Below are positions 17,958 through 25,704 of a stretch of 37,427 bases of DNA, piece after piece. Position 1 is the first letter of the stretch; each line of letters opens with the position of its first letter. Below the pieces are notes generated by a model, which was given only the letters and a program-made list of their open reading frames with translations, searched no databases and was not told the origin of the DNA. The stretch is taken from contig WFNF01000107.1 in the NCBI GenBank assembly GCA_015488775.1, forward strand, positions 1-37,427, written 5' to 3'. A program made the translations under genes and the position numbers. Source of the DNA: Helicobacteraceae bacterium. Lineage in GTDB: Bacteria; Campylobacterota; Campylobacteria; Campylobacterales; Sulfurimonadaceae.

Positions 17958-19199
17958 TTATAAATCCTTACTTATAGTTTTAAAACTACTTCTTTTATTA
18001 AAATCTTCACTCATACAATTATCTCTAATCATAGATAATTGTTTATACATTTTATGCTCCGTATCTTTAGATCTACTTAAAAGATCATCTAATAAACACC
18101 CATATGCTCTTAACTCTATTTTTTCATATCTCTCATCATCTTCATAAAAACTTGCTGCACCAAAGTCACCTAAGTAACAATGACTATTTTCATTTATAAG
18201 TATGTTGTGAGCATAAAGATCTCCATGCATTAGATTATGTTTATGAAAATGTTCCCCAACACTTGATATCGCTTTTGCAATTTTATAAATGCTCTCAATA
18301 TCGAAAGTATCTTCAAAGGTATCTCTTGTGCAAGTATCAAAATCTGGTGGAAAACCAAGATTTGTATAGTTTTTAGGTATCAACTCTAAAGCAAGAGCTA
18401 GTTTTCCACTAAATGAGCCTAAAACATCTATAAGATGAGGATGTTTCTCTAACTCTAAGTAAGCAGCAATCTCATCACTAGCGTAACCATCGCTTGTTAC
18501 ATCACCCTTATACAACTTAACAGCTATATCTTTTTTATCCATTTTGGCTCTATATATCTCGCCACTAGCACCCTGCCCTAAAAGCTCAAAAAGTTCTATA
18601 TCATTAAAATCATAACTATTTTTATAAGATTTTATCTTAGGTGAACATCTGTTACCACTTAGTGCTAACCATGCAAGTTTTGGAAGAGTAAGCAACCAAG
18701 GTGGAACCTTCTCTAACTCATTAGCTGAGAGTCTTAAAAGCTCTAAATTTTTACACTTAGACATACTTTTTGGAAGAGTTTTTATCTTATTTCCAGCTAA
18801 GGCACATTTTTGAAGCTTAGTTAGCTTACCCATAGATTCTGGTAAAATCTCTATTTTATTATCTGTCAAAATCAACCAAGATATACTAAGTGGTAAGATA
18901 TCTTCATCAAAATTTTTTATCTCATTTGCTTTGAATCCTAACATATATAAATTTTGTAAATTTTTAAGCTCAGATGGAACTTTTTTAAAGTTGTTATTAG
19001 ATAAAAATAAAATTTTAAGGTTTTTAAGTTTATCTATATCTTCTGGCAACTCACTCAAAAAGTTGTTACTCAAATCAAGTATCTCTAAAGTATCTGCCAA
19101 TTCATAGAGCTTTTTTGGAAACTCTTTTATATTTTCACTAAGTTTTACTCTTGTATAGCCTAGAAGTTTATTTCTATTTAGTTCGTATAAAGTTTGCAA
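17958..19199 (-). CDS. Leucine-rich-repeat protein with Ser/Thr kinase-like domain
   Basis: A 413-aa cytoplasmic protein without signal or membrane segment. Residues 35-185 carry about six LRRs of 22-23 residues with the pattern LExLDLSNNxLxELPExIxKLxN. Residues 203-413 are kinase-like: Gly loop GQGASG (208-213), Lys228 in AVKLY, Glu243, catalytic loop HGDLYAHN (Asp327, Asn332) and DFG (345-347). It is a non-RD kinase, HGD rather than HRD. The activation segment is very short, and I see no APE motif. ATP-binding and catalytic residues are all present, so activity is possible. It forms a two-gene operon with YwbE. Confidence 0.85.
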   Translation of the reverse strand: MQTLYELNRNKLLGYTRVKLSENIKEFPKKLYELADTLEILDLSNNFLSELPEDIDKLKNLKILFLSNNNFKKVPSELKNLQNLYMLGFKANEIKNFDEDILPLSISWLILTDNKIEILPESMGKLTKLQKCALAGNKIKTLPKSMSKCKNLELLRLSANELEKVPPWLLTLPKLAWLALSGNRCSPKIKSYKNSYDFNDIELFELLGQGASGEIYRAKMDKKDIAVKLYKGDVTSDGYASDEIAAYLELEKHPHLIDVLGSFSGKLALALELIPKNYTNLGFPPDFDTCTRDTFEDTFDIESIYKIAKAISSVGEHFHKHNLMHGDLYAHNILINENSHCYLGDFGAASFYEDDERYEKIELRAYGCLLDDLLSRSKDTEHKMYKQLSMIRDNCMSEDFNKRSSFKTISKDL

Positions 19200-19218
19200 G
19201 TATTACCTTTTTTATAAA

Positions 19219-19254
19219 ATTAGTATAAAAATATTTATAATGTGTTATACTAAT
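19219..19254. promoter_or_regulatory. Inverted repeat in the kinase/MCP divergent spacer
   Basis: ATTAGTATAA (19219-19228) and its exact reverse complement TTATACTAAT (19245-19254), 16 nt apart, lie midway between the divergent LRR-kinase and chemoreceptor genes. Ten matched AT-rich bases at operator-like spacing could be a regulator site or chance. Confidence 0.4.
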
Positions 19255-19298
19255 TGTGTCTGTTTATCAGATAGTTTTTATTGTATAAGGTTACCATA

Positions 19299-21566
19299 AT
19301 GAATTTTAAAAGTATAAAAATACGCCTAGTTTCCCTTAGTATTGTAAGTTTACTAGCTTTAGGTTTAATAATCTCTACTATAGCTATAACAAAGTCATCA
19401 GATGCTCTTTTAAATGCAAGAATGGCTCAACTTAGCTCTATAACAGAGAGTAAAAGAGAAAGTCTTAACGAATACACTCAAGCTCTAAAAGCTTTGATGT
19501 TATCACTCTCTAATGACTCAGCAACCATAGAGATGTTACATAAACTTAGTGATGCCTTTGGCAAACTTAAAGATGATGATGAGTTTAATATTACACAGAT
19601 TAAAGAAAAACTAAATGAACACTACGAAACAAAGTATCTAAATAAAGTAAATTTTGATTTTCCAAATGTTACACCAAGAAAAAGCACTTCTGCATACTTA
19701 CCACAATCAAACAGTGCACTTATAGCTCAAGATCTATATATCTTAGAGAATGAAAACCCAATTGGTGAGAAACATCAACTTATAGCAAACACTAAACACC
19801 ATGATGAGTACTCAAAACAACATGCAAAGTATCATAACAAATTTAAAACAATTTTGGAAGAGTTTCAACTATACGATATATTTCTTGTAAATAATAACGG
19901 GGATGTTGTATATACAGTTTTTAAAGAGAAAGATTTCTCTACTAACTTAAATACAGGTCCATATAAAAATAGTGGCTTAGGGCGTGTTTACCACAAAGCA
20001 AAAGAGCTAACAAAAGAGAAGATAGCTTTTGATGATTTTGCAGCGTATGAACCAAGTTATAATGTTCCAGCTGCATTTATTGCTACACCATTATATAGTG
20101 AGAATAAACTTCAAGGTGTTCTTGTTATACAACTCCCAATAGAATCGTTTAACAATATGACAAATTTTCATGGTGAGTATGAAAAAGCTGGACTTGGTAA
20201 AACAGGTGAATCTTTCTTAGTTGGTGAAGATATGTACATGAAAACAGAGAGTCGATTTACAAATGAGATAACTATACCAGAGGTTAAAAAGTTTAAAACA
20301 ACTATAGGTTTGTTTAAAGTTGACACCGAACCAGTAAAAAGAGCTTTAAAAGGTGAGAGTGGTCTTATGATGGCAAAAGATTATAGAGGTGTAGAGATAC
20401 TTAACTCCTACACACCTGTTGATTTTTTTGGCTCATCTTGGGGTTATATAGTAAAGATGGATAAAGAGGAAGCGTTAGAGAGTGTTGTTAGCACTAGAAA
20501 TATTATTATACTTTTATCTGTTGTAGTTATCTTTGTACTTGTACTTTTTATGATTTTATCTATACAAAAACTTATTGTAAATAAACTATCATTACTTCAA
20601 AATGCAGCTTATGAACTAGCAAAAGGTGAGGGTGATCTTACTCAACATGTTATTGTTGAAGAGGGTGATGAGATGCATGATGTAAGCTCAAATATAAACG
20701 ACTTTATAGAAAAGGTTCGTGTAACAGTTGATCAAGCAAAACAGATGAGCCAATCAAATGCAGCCATAGCTATAGAGCTTTCAAGTACATCAAATCTTAT
20801 AGGCACAAAAGCTCAAGAGGAGTCTAGGATTGTGGCTGATGTTACATCGGAGGGTTCAGCACTTCAAGAGATTTTAAAAGTTGCCATAACAGACGCTGAG
20901 TCTGTAAAAAATGAGATATCTATTACTGGTAAACAGCTTTTAAATGCAAATGAAAGTATCCAAAAACTAGCTTCAGAAGTTAATGAACGCTCAATGGTTG
21001 AGAGTGAAATGGCAGATAAACTTCAACAACTCTCAACAGATACCCAACAAGTTAAAGAGGTTTTAGATGTTATATCTGATATAGCTGATCAAACAAATTT
21101 ACTTGCACTAAACGCAGCAATAGAAGCCGCAAGAGCTGGTGAGCATGGTCGTGGTTTTGCAGTTGTTGCTGATGAAGTAAGAAAACTAGCTGAGAGAACT
21201 CAAAAATCACTTACAGAGATAAATGCAACCATAAATGTTATAGTTCAATCAGTTATGGATACAAGTGAACAGATCTCTGAAAACGCAATAAAAATAGGTG
21301 AACTCTCAGAAAATGCACAAAATGTAGAAAGTGAAATAGATGATAGTGTAAAATCTATGGAGCTTTCATTAGAGAAAGTTGACAACACCGTTCAAGGTTA
21401 CATAGATAACTCTAAAACAATTGATCATATGATTAATCAAGTTGAAAAAATCAATGAGCTTTCTTCTCATAACGCATCAAGTGTTGAAGATATAGCAAAA
21501 GCATCGGACAATCTTTCTGAGATGACATCTCAACTAAACCAACTTCTTAATGAGTATAGAACATAA
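19299..21566 (+). CDS. Methyl-accepting chemotaxis protein with double-Cache-like sensor
   Basis: A 755-aa chemoreceptor. TM1 is at about residues 10-32 and TM2 at about 398-422; between them is a 365-residue periplasmic region of dCache type ([30 protein letters not shown]). A HAMP domain and then the signalling domain follow, with the hairpin tip [38 protein letters not shown] at about 600-640. No C-terminal CheR-tethering pentapeptide is present. The ligand is unknown. ATG 19299 is chosen for the TAAGG site upstream over a TTG at 19281. Confidence 0.92.
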   Translation: MNFKSIKIRLVSLSIVSLLALGLIISTIAITKSSDALLNARMAQLSSITESKRESLNEYTQALKALMLSLSNDSATIEMLHKLSDAFGKLKDDDEFNITQIKEKLNEHYETKYLNKVNFDFPNVTPRKSTSAYLPQSNSALIAQDLYILENENPIGEKHQLIANTKHHDEYSKQHAKYHNKFKTILEEFQLYDIFLVNNNGDVVYTVFKEKDFSTNLNTGPYKNSGLGRVYHKAKELTKEKIAFDDFAAYEPSYNVPAAFIATPLYSENKLQGVLVIQLPIESFNNMTNFHGEYEKAGLGKTGESFLVGEDMYMKTESRFTNEITIPEVKKFKTTIGLFKVDTEPVKRALKGESGLMMAKDYRGVEILNSYTPVDFFGSSWGYIVKMDKEEALESVVSTRNIIILLSVVVIFVLVLFMILSIQKLIVNKLSLLQNAAYELAKGEGDLTQHVIVEEGDEMHDVSSNINDFIEKVRVTVDQAKQMSQSNAAIAIELSSTSNLIGTKAQEESRIVADVTSEGSALQEILKVAITDAESVKNEISITGKQLLNANESIQKLASEVNERSMVESEMADKLQQLSTDTQQVKEVLDVISDIADQTNLLALNAAIEAARAGEHGRGFAVVADEVRKLAERTQKSLTEINATINVIVQSVMDTSEQISENAIKIGELSENAQNVESEIDDSVKSMELSLEKVDNTVQGYIDNSKTIDHMINQVEKINELSSHNASSVEDIAKASDNLSEMTSQLNQLLNEYRT

Positions 21567-21575
21567 AAGTTAAAC

Positions 21576-21593
21576 GCAGGATTATTTTCCTGC
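21576..21593 (+). terminator. Hairpin after the MCP gene
   Basis: GCAGG (21576-21580) pairs with CCTGC (21589-21593) around an 8-nt loop rich in A/T, 10 nt after the stop. Only a short T stretch follows. Confidence 0.4.
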
Positions 21594-21605
21594 TTAAAAC
21601 TTATG

Positions 21606-21778
21606 TTAAACCCAAATTATGCAGTAGAAAACTTGAAGATTGCATCTATCATTGTACACAAGGCACATTCATAAAATTATTGACCTACCAATAAGGTAGG
21701 CACAACGATTTTCTAAACGCCCCTTATGCACAAGCATAGACGCTACTTGTTGTTCCCTACTGCATAATTTGGGTTAAA
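21606..21778 (-). mobile_element. Miniature inverted-repeat element, copy 1 (163 bp plus 5-bp target duplications)
   Basis: The element spans 21611-21773. Its ends are perfect 17-bp terminal inverted repeats, CCCAAATTATGCAGTAG and reverse complement (21611-21627, 21757-21773). Both ends are flanked by TTAAA (21606-21610 and 21774-21778), a clean target duplication. The interior has small hairpins (CCTACC/GGTAGG; TATGC/GCATA) and no reading frame, so it is non-autonomous. The orientation is set by the end shared with copy 2 at 24369. The right end of the element encodes the final residues and TAG stop of Tex. The transposase family is not identifiable here. Confidence 0.85.
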
Positions 21779-23865
21779 CTAAGAGATATTTTACCCTTTT
21801 CCTGATCAATAGATATAATTTCAACTTGTGGTAAATATTGGTTTATGCTTAGCACCTCTAAAGGGTGTTTAATCCTTTTTTCACTCATTTTACTTATATG
21901 TATCATCCCATCATTTTTAAGACCAATATCTACAAAAGCACCAAAATCTGCAATATTTCTTACAACTCCACTAACAAAAGAACCCTCTTTTAAGTTTTTA
22001 ATATCTAAAACATCATCTTTAAAAGGGATGCTTGGAAGATTTTCTCTTGGGTCAAAACCAGGCTTTAAAAGTTCATCTCTTATATCTTTTAAAGTCTCTT
22101 CACCACAATTAAATTTTTGAGCTAAAGTTTTAATGTCTAAACTTTTTAAATTTGATATATCTAATTTTTTTGCTATGTTGTATGATTCAGGATGAACCCC
22201 TGTGTTGTCAAGATAATTTTTAGGATTTTTAATTCTAATAAAACCTGCCGCTTGCTCATAAGCTTTAGCACCTACGCCCTTAACTTTTAAAAGCTCACTT
22301 TTAGCTGTAAAATCTCCATTTTGTTTTTTATAATCCAAAATATTTTGTGCTAATTTTGTACTTAAACCAGCTATATGAGTTAACAACGATACAGATGCAG
22401 AGTTAATATCTACTCCAACTCTATTTACTAAGTCTCCTGTTACATCATCTAGCTTTTTATTTAAAAGTTTTTGATCAACATCGTGTTGGTATTGACCAAT
22501 ACCTAAAGATTTTGGATCTATCTTTACTAAAGTAGCAAGAGGATCACGAAGTCTTGCTGCAATAGATATAGCACCTCTTATGGTAACATCAAGTTTAGGA
22601 TACTCATCGCTAGCTAAAGCAGAAGCAGAGTAAACGGATGCACCAGCTTCACTAACTATGGTGTATTCTAACCTAAAACCATCCTCTTTATTTAGTTGTG
22701 CAAAAAACTCACTAGTTTCACGTGAAGCTGTTCCATTTCCAATAGCTGCTGCATCGATTTTATACTTTTTTACTAAGGCTAGAACAGTTTTTTTAGAGTT
22801 CTCATAGTCATTTTTAGGAGCAGTTGGGTAGATAACAGCTGAATCTAAGTAGTTTCCATTTTTATCTAAAACAGCTAACTTACAACCTGTTCTAAAAGCT
22901 GGATCTACACCAAGTATAACCCTACCTATAACAGGTGGGCTTATGAGAAGTTGTGTAAGATTTTTACCAAAAACATCTATGGCACTTTTGTCTGAACGCT
23001 CTTTTAAAAAAGAGTGTATCTCACGCTCTAATGATGGTAAAAGCAAGCGTTTAAAACCATCTTTATATGAGTCTAGAAGTAGTTTTGATGAACTAGAAGC
23101 ATACTTTGGTATCTTATATGTTTCTATATTGTTAAACACTCTATCTTGATCTATGCTTATCTTTACACCAAGTTGTTTCTCTTTTACTGCGCGCATCAAT
23201 GCTAAGTATCTATGTGATGGAATATAAGCAACTTTTTCACTTAGATTTGCAAGACTAAGATAAACACCTTTTTGATCAAAGTTTTTTGTTTTTTTAGCCT
23301 CTATAACACCATGATACAACATAGTGTTTCTTAATGCATCTCTCTCTTTTGGATTTTCACTATAACGCTCTGCTAATATATCTTGAGCACCTTTTATAGC
23401 TTCATCTACACTTTTAACCTCACCCTTTATAAAACTTTTTGCGTAAGTTTTAAACTCATCTAAACCCATTTTTGCACTTTGGAGAGTGTTAGTAAGTGGT
23501 GTAAGTCCTTTACTTGCAGCCAAAGTAGCTCTAGTGTTTTTTTTCTCTTTATAAGGCCTGTAAATATCCTCTAATATATTTAAGCTCTCAGCCTCATCAA
23601 TACTTTTTTCTAAAGATAAGCTAAGAGTTGCTCTTTGAGATATTAGACGTTTTATTTCCTCTTTACGCTCTAACAAACGCTTTTGTTTGTTATAGGTCTC
23701 TTCAAAAACTCTAAGATCCTCATCACTTGCACCACCAGTTAACTCTTTTCTATAACGAGCTATAAAAGGGATAGTAGAACCCTCATCTAAAAGTTTTAAT
23801 ATATTTGAGATATGTTCAGATTGTAAGGATGTATTTTGAGTAAGTATTTTTATAAGTTTTTGCAT
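21757..23865 (-). CDS. tex: Transcription accessory protein Tex (YhgF), 3' end replaced by a mobile element
   Basis: A 702-aa Tex-family nucleic-acid-binding protein. It has the N-terminal helical region (STIPFIARYRKELTGGASDEDLR), a YqgF/RNase H-like domain starting VILGVDPAFRTGCKLAVLD near residue 318, the HhH region (VNSASVSLLTHIAGL-type, here INSASVSLLTHIAGLSTKLAQNI) and a C-terminal S1 RNA-binding domain at about 630-697. The last residues, TQIMQ and the stop, are encoded by the inverted repeat of a miniature element, so the native tail after the S1 domain is lost. All domains remain, so the protein is probably functional. Confidence 0.92.
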   Translation of the reverse strand: MQKLIKILTQNTSLQSEHISNILKLLDEGSTIPFIARYRKELTGGASDEDLRVFEETYNKQKRLLERKEEIKRLISQRATLSLSLEKSIDEAESLNILEDIYRPYKEKKNTRATLAASKGLTPLTNTLQSAKMGLDEFKTYAKSFIKGEVKSVDEAIKGAQDILAERYSENPKERDALRNTMLYHGVIEAKKTKNFDQKGVYLSLANLSEKVAYIPSHRYLALMRAVKEKQLGVKISIDQDRVFNNIETYKIPKYASSSSKLLLDSYKDGFKRLLLPSLEREIHSFLKERSDKSAIDVFGKNLTQLLISPPVIGRVILGVDPAFRTGCKLAVLDKNGNYLDSAVIYPTAPKNDYENSKKTVLALVKKYKIDAAAIGNGTASRETSEFFAQLNKEDGFRLEYTIVSEAGASVYSASALASDEYPKLDVTIRGAISIAARLRDPLATLVKIDPKSLGIGQYQHDVDQKLLNKKLDDVTGDLVNRVGVDINSASVSLLTHIAGLSTKLAQNILDYKKQNGDFTAKSELLKVKGVGAKAYEQAAGFIRIKNPKNYLDNTGVHPESYNIAKKLDISNLKSLDIKTLAQKFNCGEETLKDIRDELLKPGFDPRENLPSIPFKDDVLDIKNLKEGSFVSGVVRNIADFGAFVDIGLKNDGMIHISKMSEKRIKHPLEVLSINQYLPQVEIISIDQEKGKISLSLTQIMQ

Positions 23866-24005
23866 AGTTTTCTTTTTATTTTATTTTATTTTAGAGGTGC
23901 CCTTTACTAAACTTCACTTAGTTTAGAGTTATTTCAATGACATAAAATTTTTACAAACTTGTTTAATTTCTAAAGTTTAGGATTTTATTCCATAGCTAGG
24001 GCTTT
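23866..24005. other. Spacer between tex and the small-membrane-protein operon
   Basis: No gene is seen. It contains a hairpin, CTAAAC/GTTTAG around TTCACTTA at 23908-23926, and at 23910-23934 a 25-nt segment that matches 24451-24475 (the 3' end of the unknown protein gene) with two mismatches. Confidence 0.5.
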
Positions 24006-24095
24006 TTAGCCTTTTATCATCTCATAACTACTATAAACAATAGCAAATAAAGCTATACTCAAAGCAATACCTAAAGCCAACGCTTCTATACTCAT
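24006..24095 (-). CDS. 29-aa single-pass small membrane protein
   Basis: ATG at 24095-24093 to TAA at 24008-24006. The product begins MSIEALALGIALSIALFAIV and ends YSSYEMIKG: one hydrophobic helix (about residues 5-21) and a short polar tail. A clear ribosome site, AAAGGA, lies 7 nt upstream. The ATG overlaps the TGA of the preceding 77-aa gene in an ATGA junction, so it is translationally coupled. The product is unknown; small transmembrane proteins of this kind often modulate larger membrane complexes. Confidence 0.65.
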   Translation of the reverse strand: MSIEALALGIALSIALFAIVYSSYEMIKG

Positions 24096-24325
24096 GTTAA
24101 ATCCTTTAATTCATTAATTTTTTTATGCATATGTTTAGCCAATAACATAAATATAATTGATAAAATAACTATTGTAATAGTTCCAAGCCAAAATATAAAG
24201 TCAATCATACCACTTTGATACAATTTAACAGTTCCACTTATATCACCCATAAGTAATGCCGTAATAAGCGCTAAATAAACTTTCAATGCACCAATATATT
24301 CTTTTACTTGGTCTATTTTTGCCAT
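24092..24325 (-). CDS. 77-aa membrane protein
   Basis: Two hydrophobic helices, at about residues 14-32 and 41-63, with charged ends (MAKIDQVKEYIGALKV at the start and KHMHKKINELKDLT at the end). No family is recognised. It is followed by the 29-aa membrane protein in an ATGA overlap, suggesting the two act together. Upstream lies the second miniature element (24364-24439). Confidence 0.7.
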   Translation of the reverse strand: MAKIDQVKEYIGALKVYLALITALLMGDISGTVKLYQSGMIDFIFWLGTITIVILSIIFMLLAKHMHKKINELKDLT

Positions 24326-24363
24326 AAATAGATTATATCATAAATTACTATTTTGCAAAAAAG

Positions 24364-24439
24364 TTTAACCCAAATTATGTAGTAGGGAACAACAAGCATA
24401 AATGCTTTCTTAAGTTTTTACTGCATAATTTAGGTTTAA
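24364..24439 (+). mobile_element. Miniature inverted-repeat element, copy 2 (66 bp plus target duplications)
   Basis: The element spans 24369-24434. Its first 28 nt match the minus-strand start of copy 1 with one mismatch (CCCAAATTATGTAGTAGGGA...), and its last about 28 nt match the other end of copy 1. The ends form a 16-bp inverted repeat with two mismatches. Flanks are TTTAA (24364-24368 and 24435-24439). It looks like an internally deleted form of copy 1. The right TTTAA includes the stop codon of the 248-aa gene. Confidence 0.8.
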
Positions 24440-25182
24440 AACAAACTAAGAACTTCACTAAGTTTAGAGTCATTTTTGCTAACTTGGTTCATAAAATTAT
24501 CTTGTAAAGATTTTACACTTTTTATAGCATTTTTACTATCTTCATTTAACTCTTTAAATTTTTCTAATAAATCTTTTTTAAAATTAGCAGTCATCTCCTC
24601 TATGTCTATACCAGAGTTAGGATTTTGCTCTAAATCTTTTTCAAGTTTTTCTCTATACTCATCAACAAGTTTATCTATCTTATCTTGGTTGAAATCGTGT
24701 AAAAACTTAGCTGCACCCTTGGTGGTTAAGTCATCTACAAAAGCTTCTAATTCATAGTCTATTTTTTCTTCATTTTTTGGTTTCTCTACATACTTAGAAA
24801 CAAAGGTTTCCAAAAATTTATCGTAAACTGCATCAGTTGATTTACCCCTATGAGACAAACTCCATTCTAAACTAAATGCCCTTTTATCTTCAACACTTGT
24901 TTGTTTTTCATAAGAGCTTTTAGCAGACTCTAAAGATCTTTTAACATCTGATGGCATCTTATCTGGATATGGTTCTTGCATACTCAAAAATAAAGGGTGA
25001 TTCATACTCATATCTAAGACTAAACCTCTTTGAAGCTTCTCTTGATCAGTCCATGAAGAGGATAACTCGTTGAAGATATCAACTGCTTTGTCATCCCAGT
25101 TATCTCTATAATCATTATAGTAAGTTTCTTTAGTTTGAGCTGTGTAGGTGGTGTTTTGAGAAATTATAGAAGATACTTGCAT
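24436..25182 (-). CDS. Hypothetical protein sharing N-terminus MQVSS (248 aa)
   Basis: A hydrophilic, acidic and Lys/Glu-rich protein with predicted long helices and no signal peptide or membrane segment. I do not recognise a family. It begins MQVSSIISQNTTYT; the upstream gene's product begins MQVSSQTNPYAN. The middle part contains ELSSSWTDQEKLQRGLVLDMSMNHPLFLS, and the C-terminal half is coiled-coil-like (KLVDEYREKLEKDLEQNPN, NFKKDLLEKFKELNEDS). The spacer to the upstream gene is 50 nt, so they are probably one operon. Its ribosome site AAAGG lies in a hairpin. The stop codon abuts miniature element copy 2. Confidence 0.75.
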   Translation of the reverse strand: MQVSSIISQNTTYTAQTKETYYNDYRDNWDDKAVDIFNELSSSWTDQEKLQRGLVLDMSMNHPLFLSMQEPYPDKMPSDVKRSLESAKSSYEKQTSVEDKRAFSLEWSLSHRGKSTDAVYDKFLETFVSKYVEKPKNEEKIDYELEAFVDDLTTKGAAKFLHDFNQDKIDKLVDEYREKLEKDLEQNPNSGIDIEEMTANFKKDLLEKFKELNEDSKNAIKSVKSLQDNFMNQVSKNDSKLSEVLSLF

Positions 25183-25185
25183 CTC

Positions 25186-25201
25186 ATACCTTTTTAGGTA
25201 T
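25186..25201 (-). promoter_or_regulatory. Hairpin covering the ribosome site of the 248-aa gene
   Basis: ATACCT (25186-25191) pairs with AGGTAT (25196-25201) across a 4-nt loop. On the minus-strand transcript the second arm contains the AGG of the ribosome site, 3-9 nt before the ATG. It could lower translation when folded; the stem has only two or three G-C pairs. Confidence 0.35.
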
Positions 25202-25232
25202 ATACAAGCAAAAAGTATTCCTTAAATCTTAT

Positions 25233-25628
25233 CTAAGCGTACATCATTTGTTGATTTTCTTGGTATGCACTATAAGCTTTTATAGCATTATTTTGTTGTT
25301 GGGTCTCTCTTAAAGCTTCTATCATAACTTTTGAACCATTATCTAGATTTACCTTGCTATCTAAAGCTACACTAAGATATATCTCTGCTTGAGTTTTTTT
25401 AGATTCATGTCCTGCGTAAGCTACTAAAGTTTGACGTGCTTCATCACTCATAACTTGTGAGTTTTCACCATCTGTAGGAAGTTCTGGTTTTACTGGGATA
25501 TCTGGTCTTATTGGATTTTCAGGTACTACAGGAAGAGTTGATTGAACATCAGGCTTAACTGGTAAATTTATAGGTTGTTGTAAAGCTTGCATATTTGCAT
25601 AAGGGTTAGTTTGTGATGATACTTGCAT
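25233..25628 (-). CDS. Hypothetical Pro-rich protein sharing N-terminus MQVSS (131 aa)
   Basis: The first 55 residues are a Gln/Pro/Val-rich, probably disordered region with repeated PVKP/PVVPENP/RPDIPVKPELP motifs. Residues 58-131 are helical (DEARQTLVAYAGHESKKTQAEIYL ... NAIKAYSAYQENQQMMYA). No signal peptide. The final helix NNAIKAYSAYQ resembles short helical segments of flagellar rod/hook-associated or other small secreted proteins, but this is only an impression. It precedes the 248-aa gene, with which it shares the N-terminus MQVSS. AAAGGAGTTT lies just before the ATG. Confidence 0.72.
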   Translation of the reverse strand: MQVSSQTNPYANMQALQQPINLPVKPDVQSTLPVVPENPIRPDIPVKPELPTDGENSQVMSDEARQTLVAYAGHESKKTQAEIYLSVALDSKVNLDNGSKVMIEALRETQQQNNAIKAYSAYQENQQMMYA

Positions 25629-25704
25629 AATAAACTCCTTTTTATATCTCTTTTAATTATTTATATTAACATATTACTCAAAAAATGTGTGTTAAAAGTG
25701 TGAA

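Noticed and set aside
19255-19298. Sigma28 flagellar promoter for the chemoreceptor
   Set aside because: I could not find a convincing TAAA-N15-GCCGATAA-type match.
21611-21773. Possible structured regulatory RNA or CRISPR-like repeat
   Set aside because: Terminal inverted repeats plus target duplications and a second copy explain it as a miniature transposable element; no array of spaced repeats.
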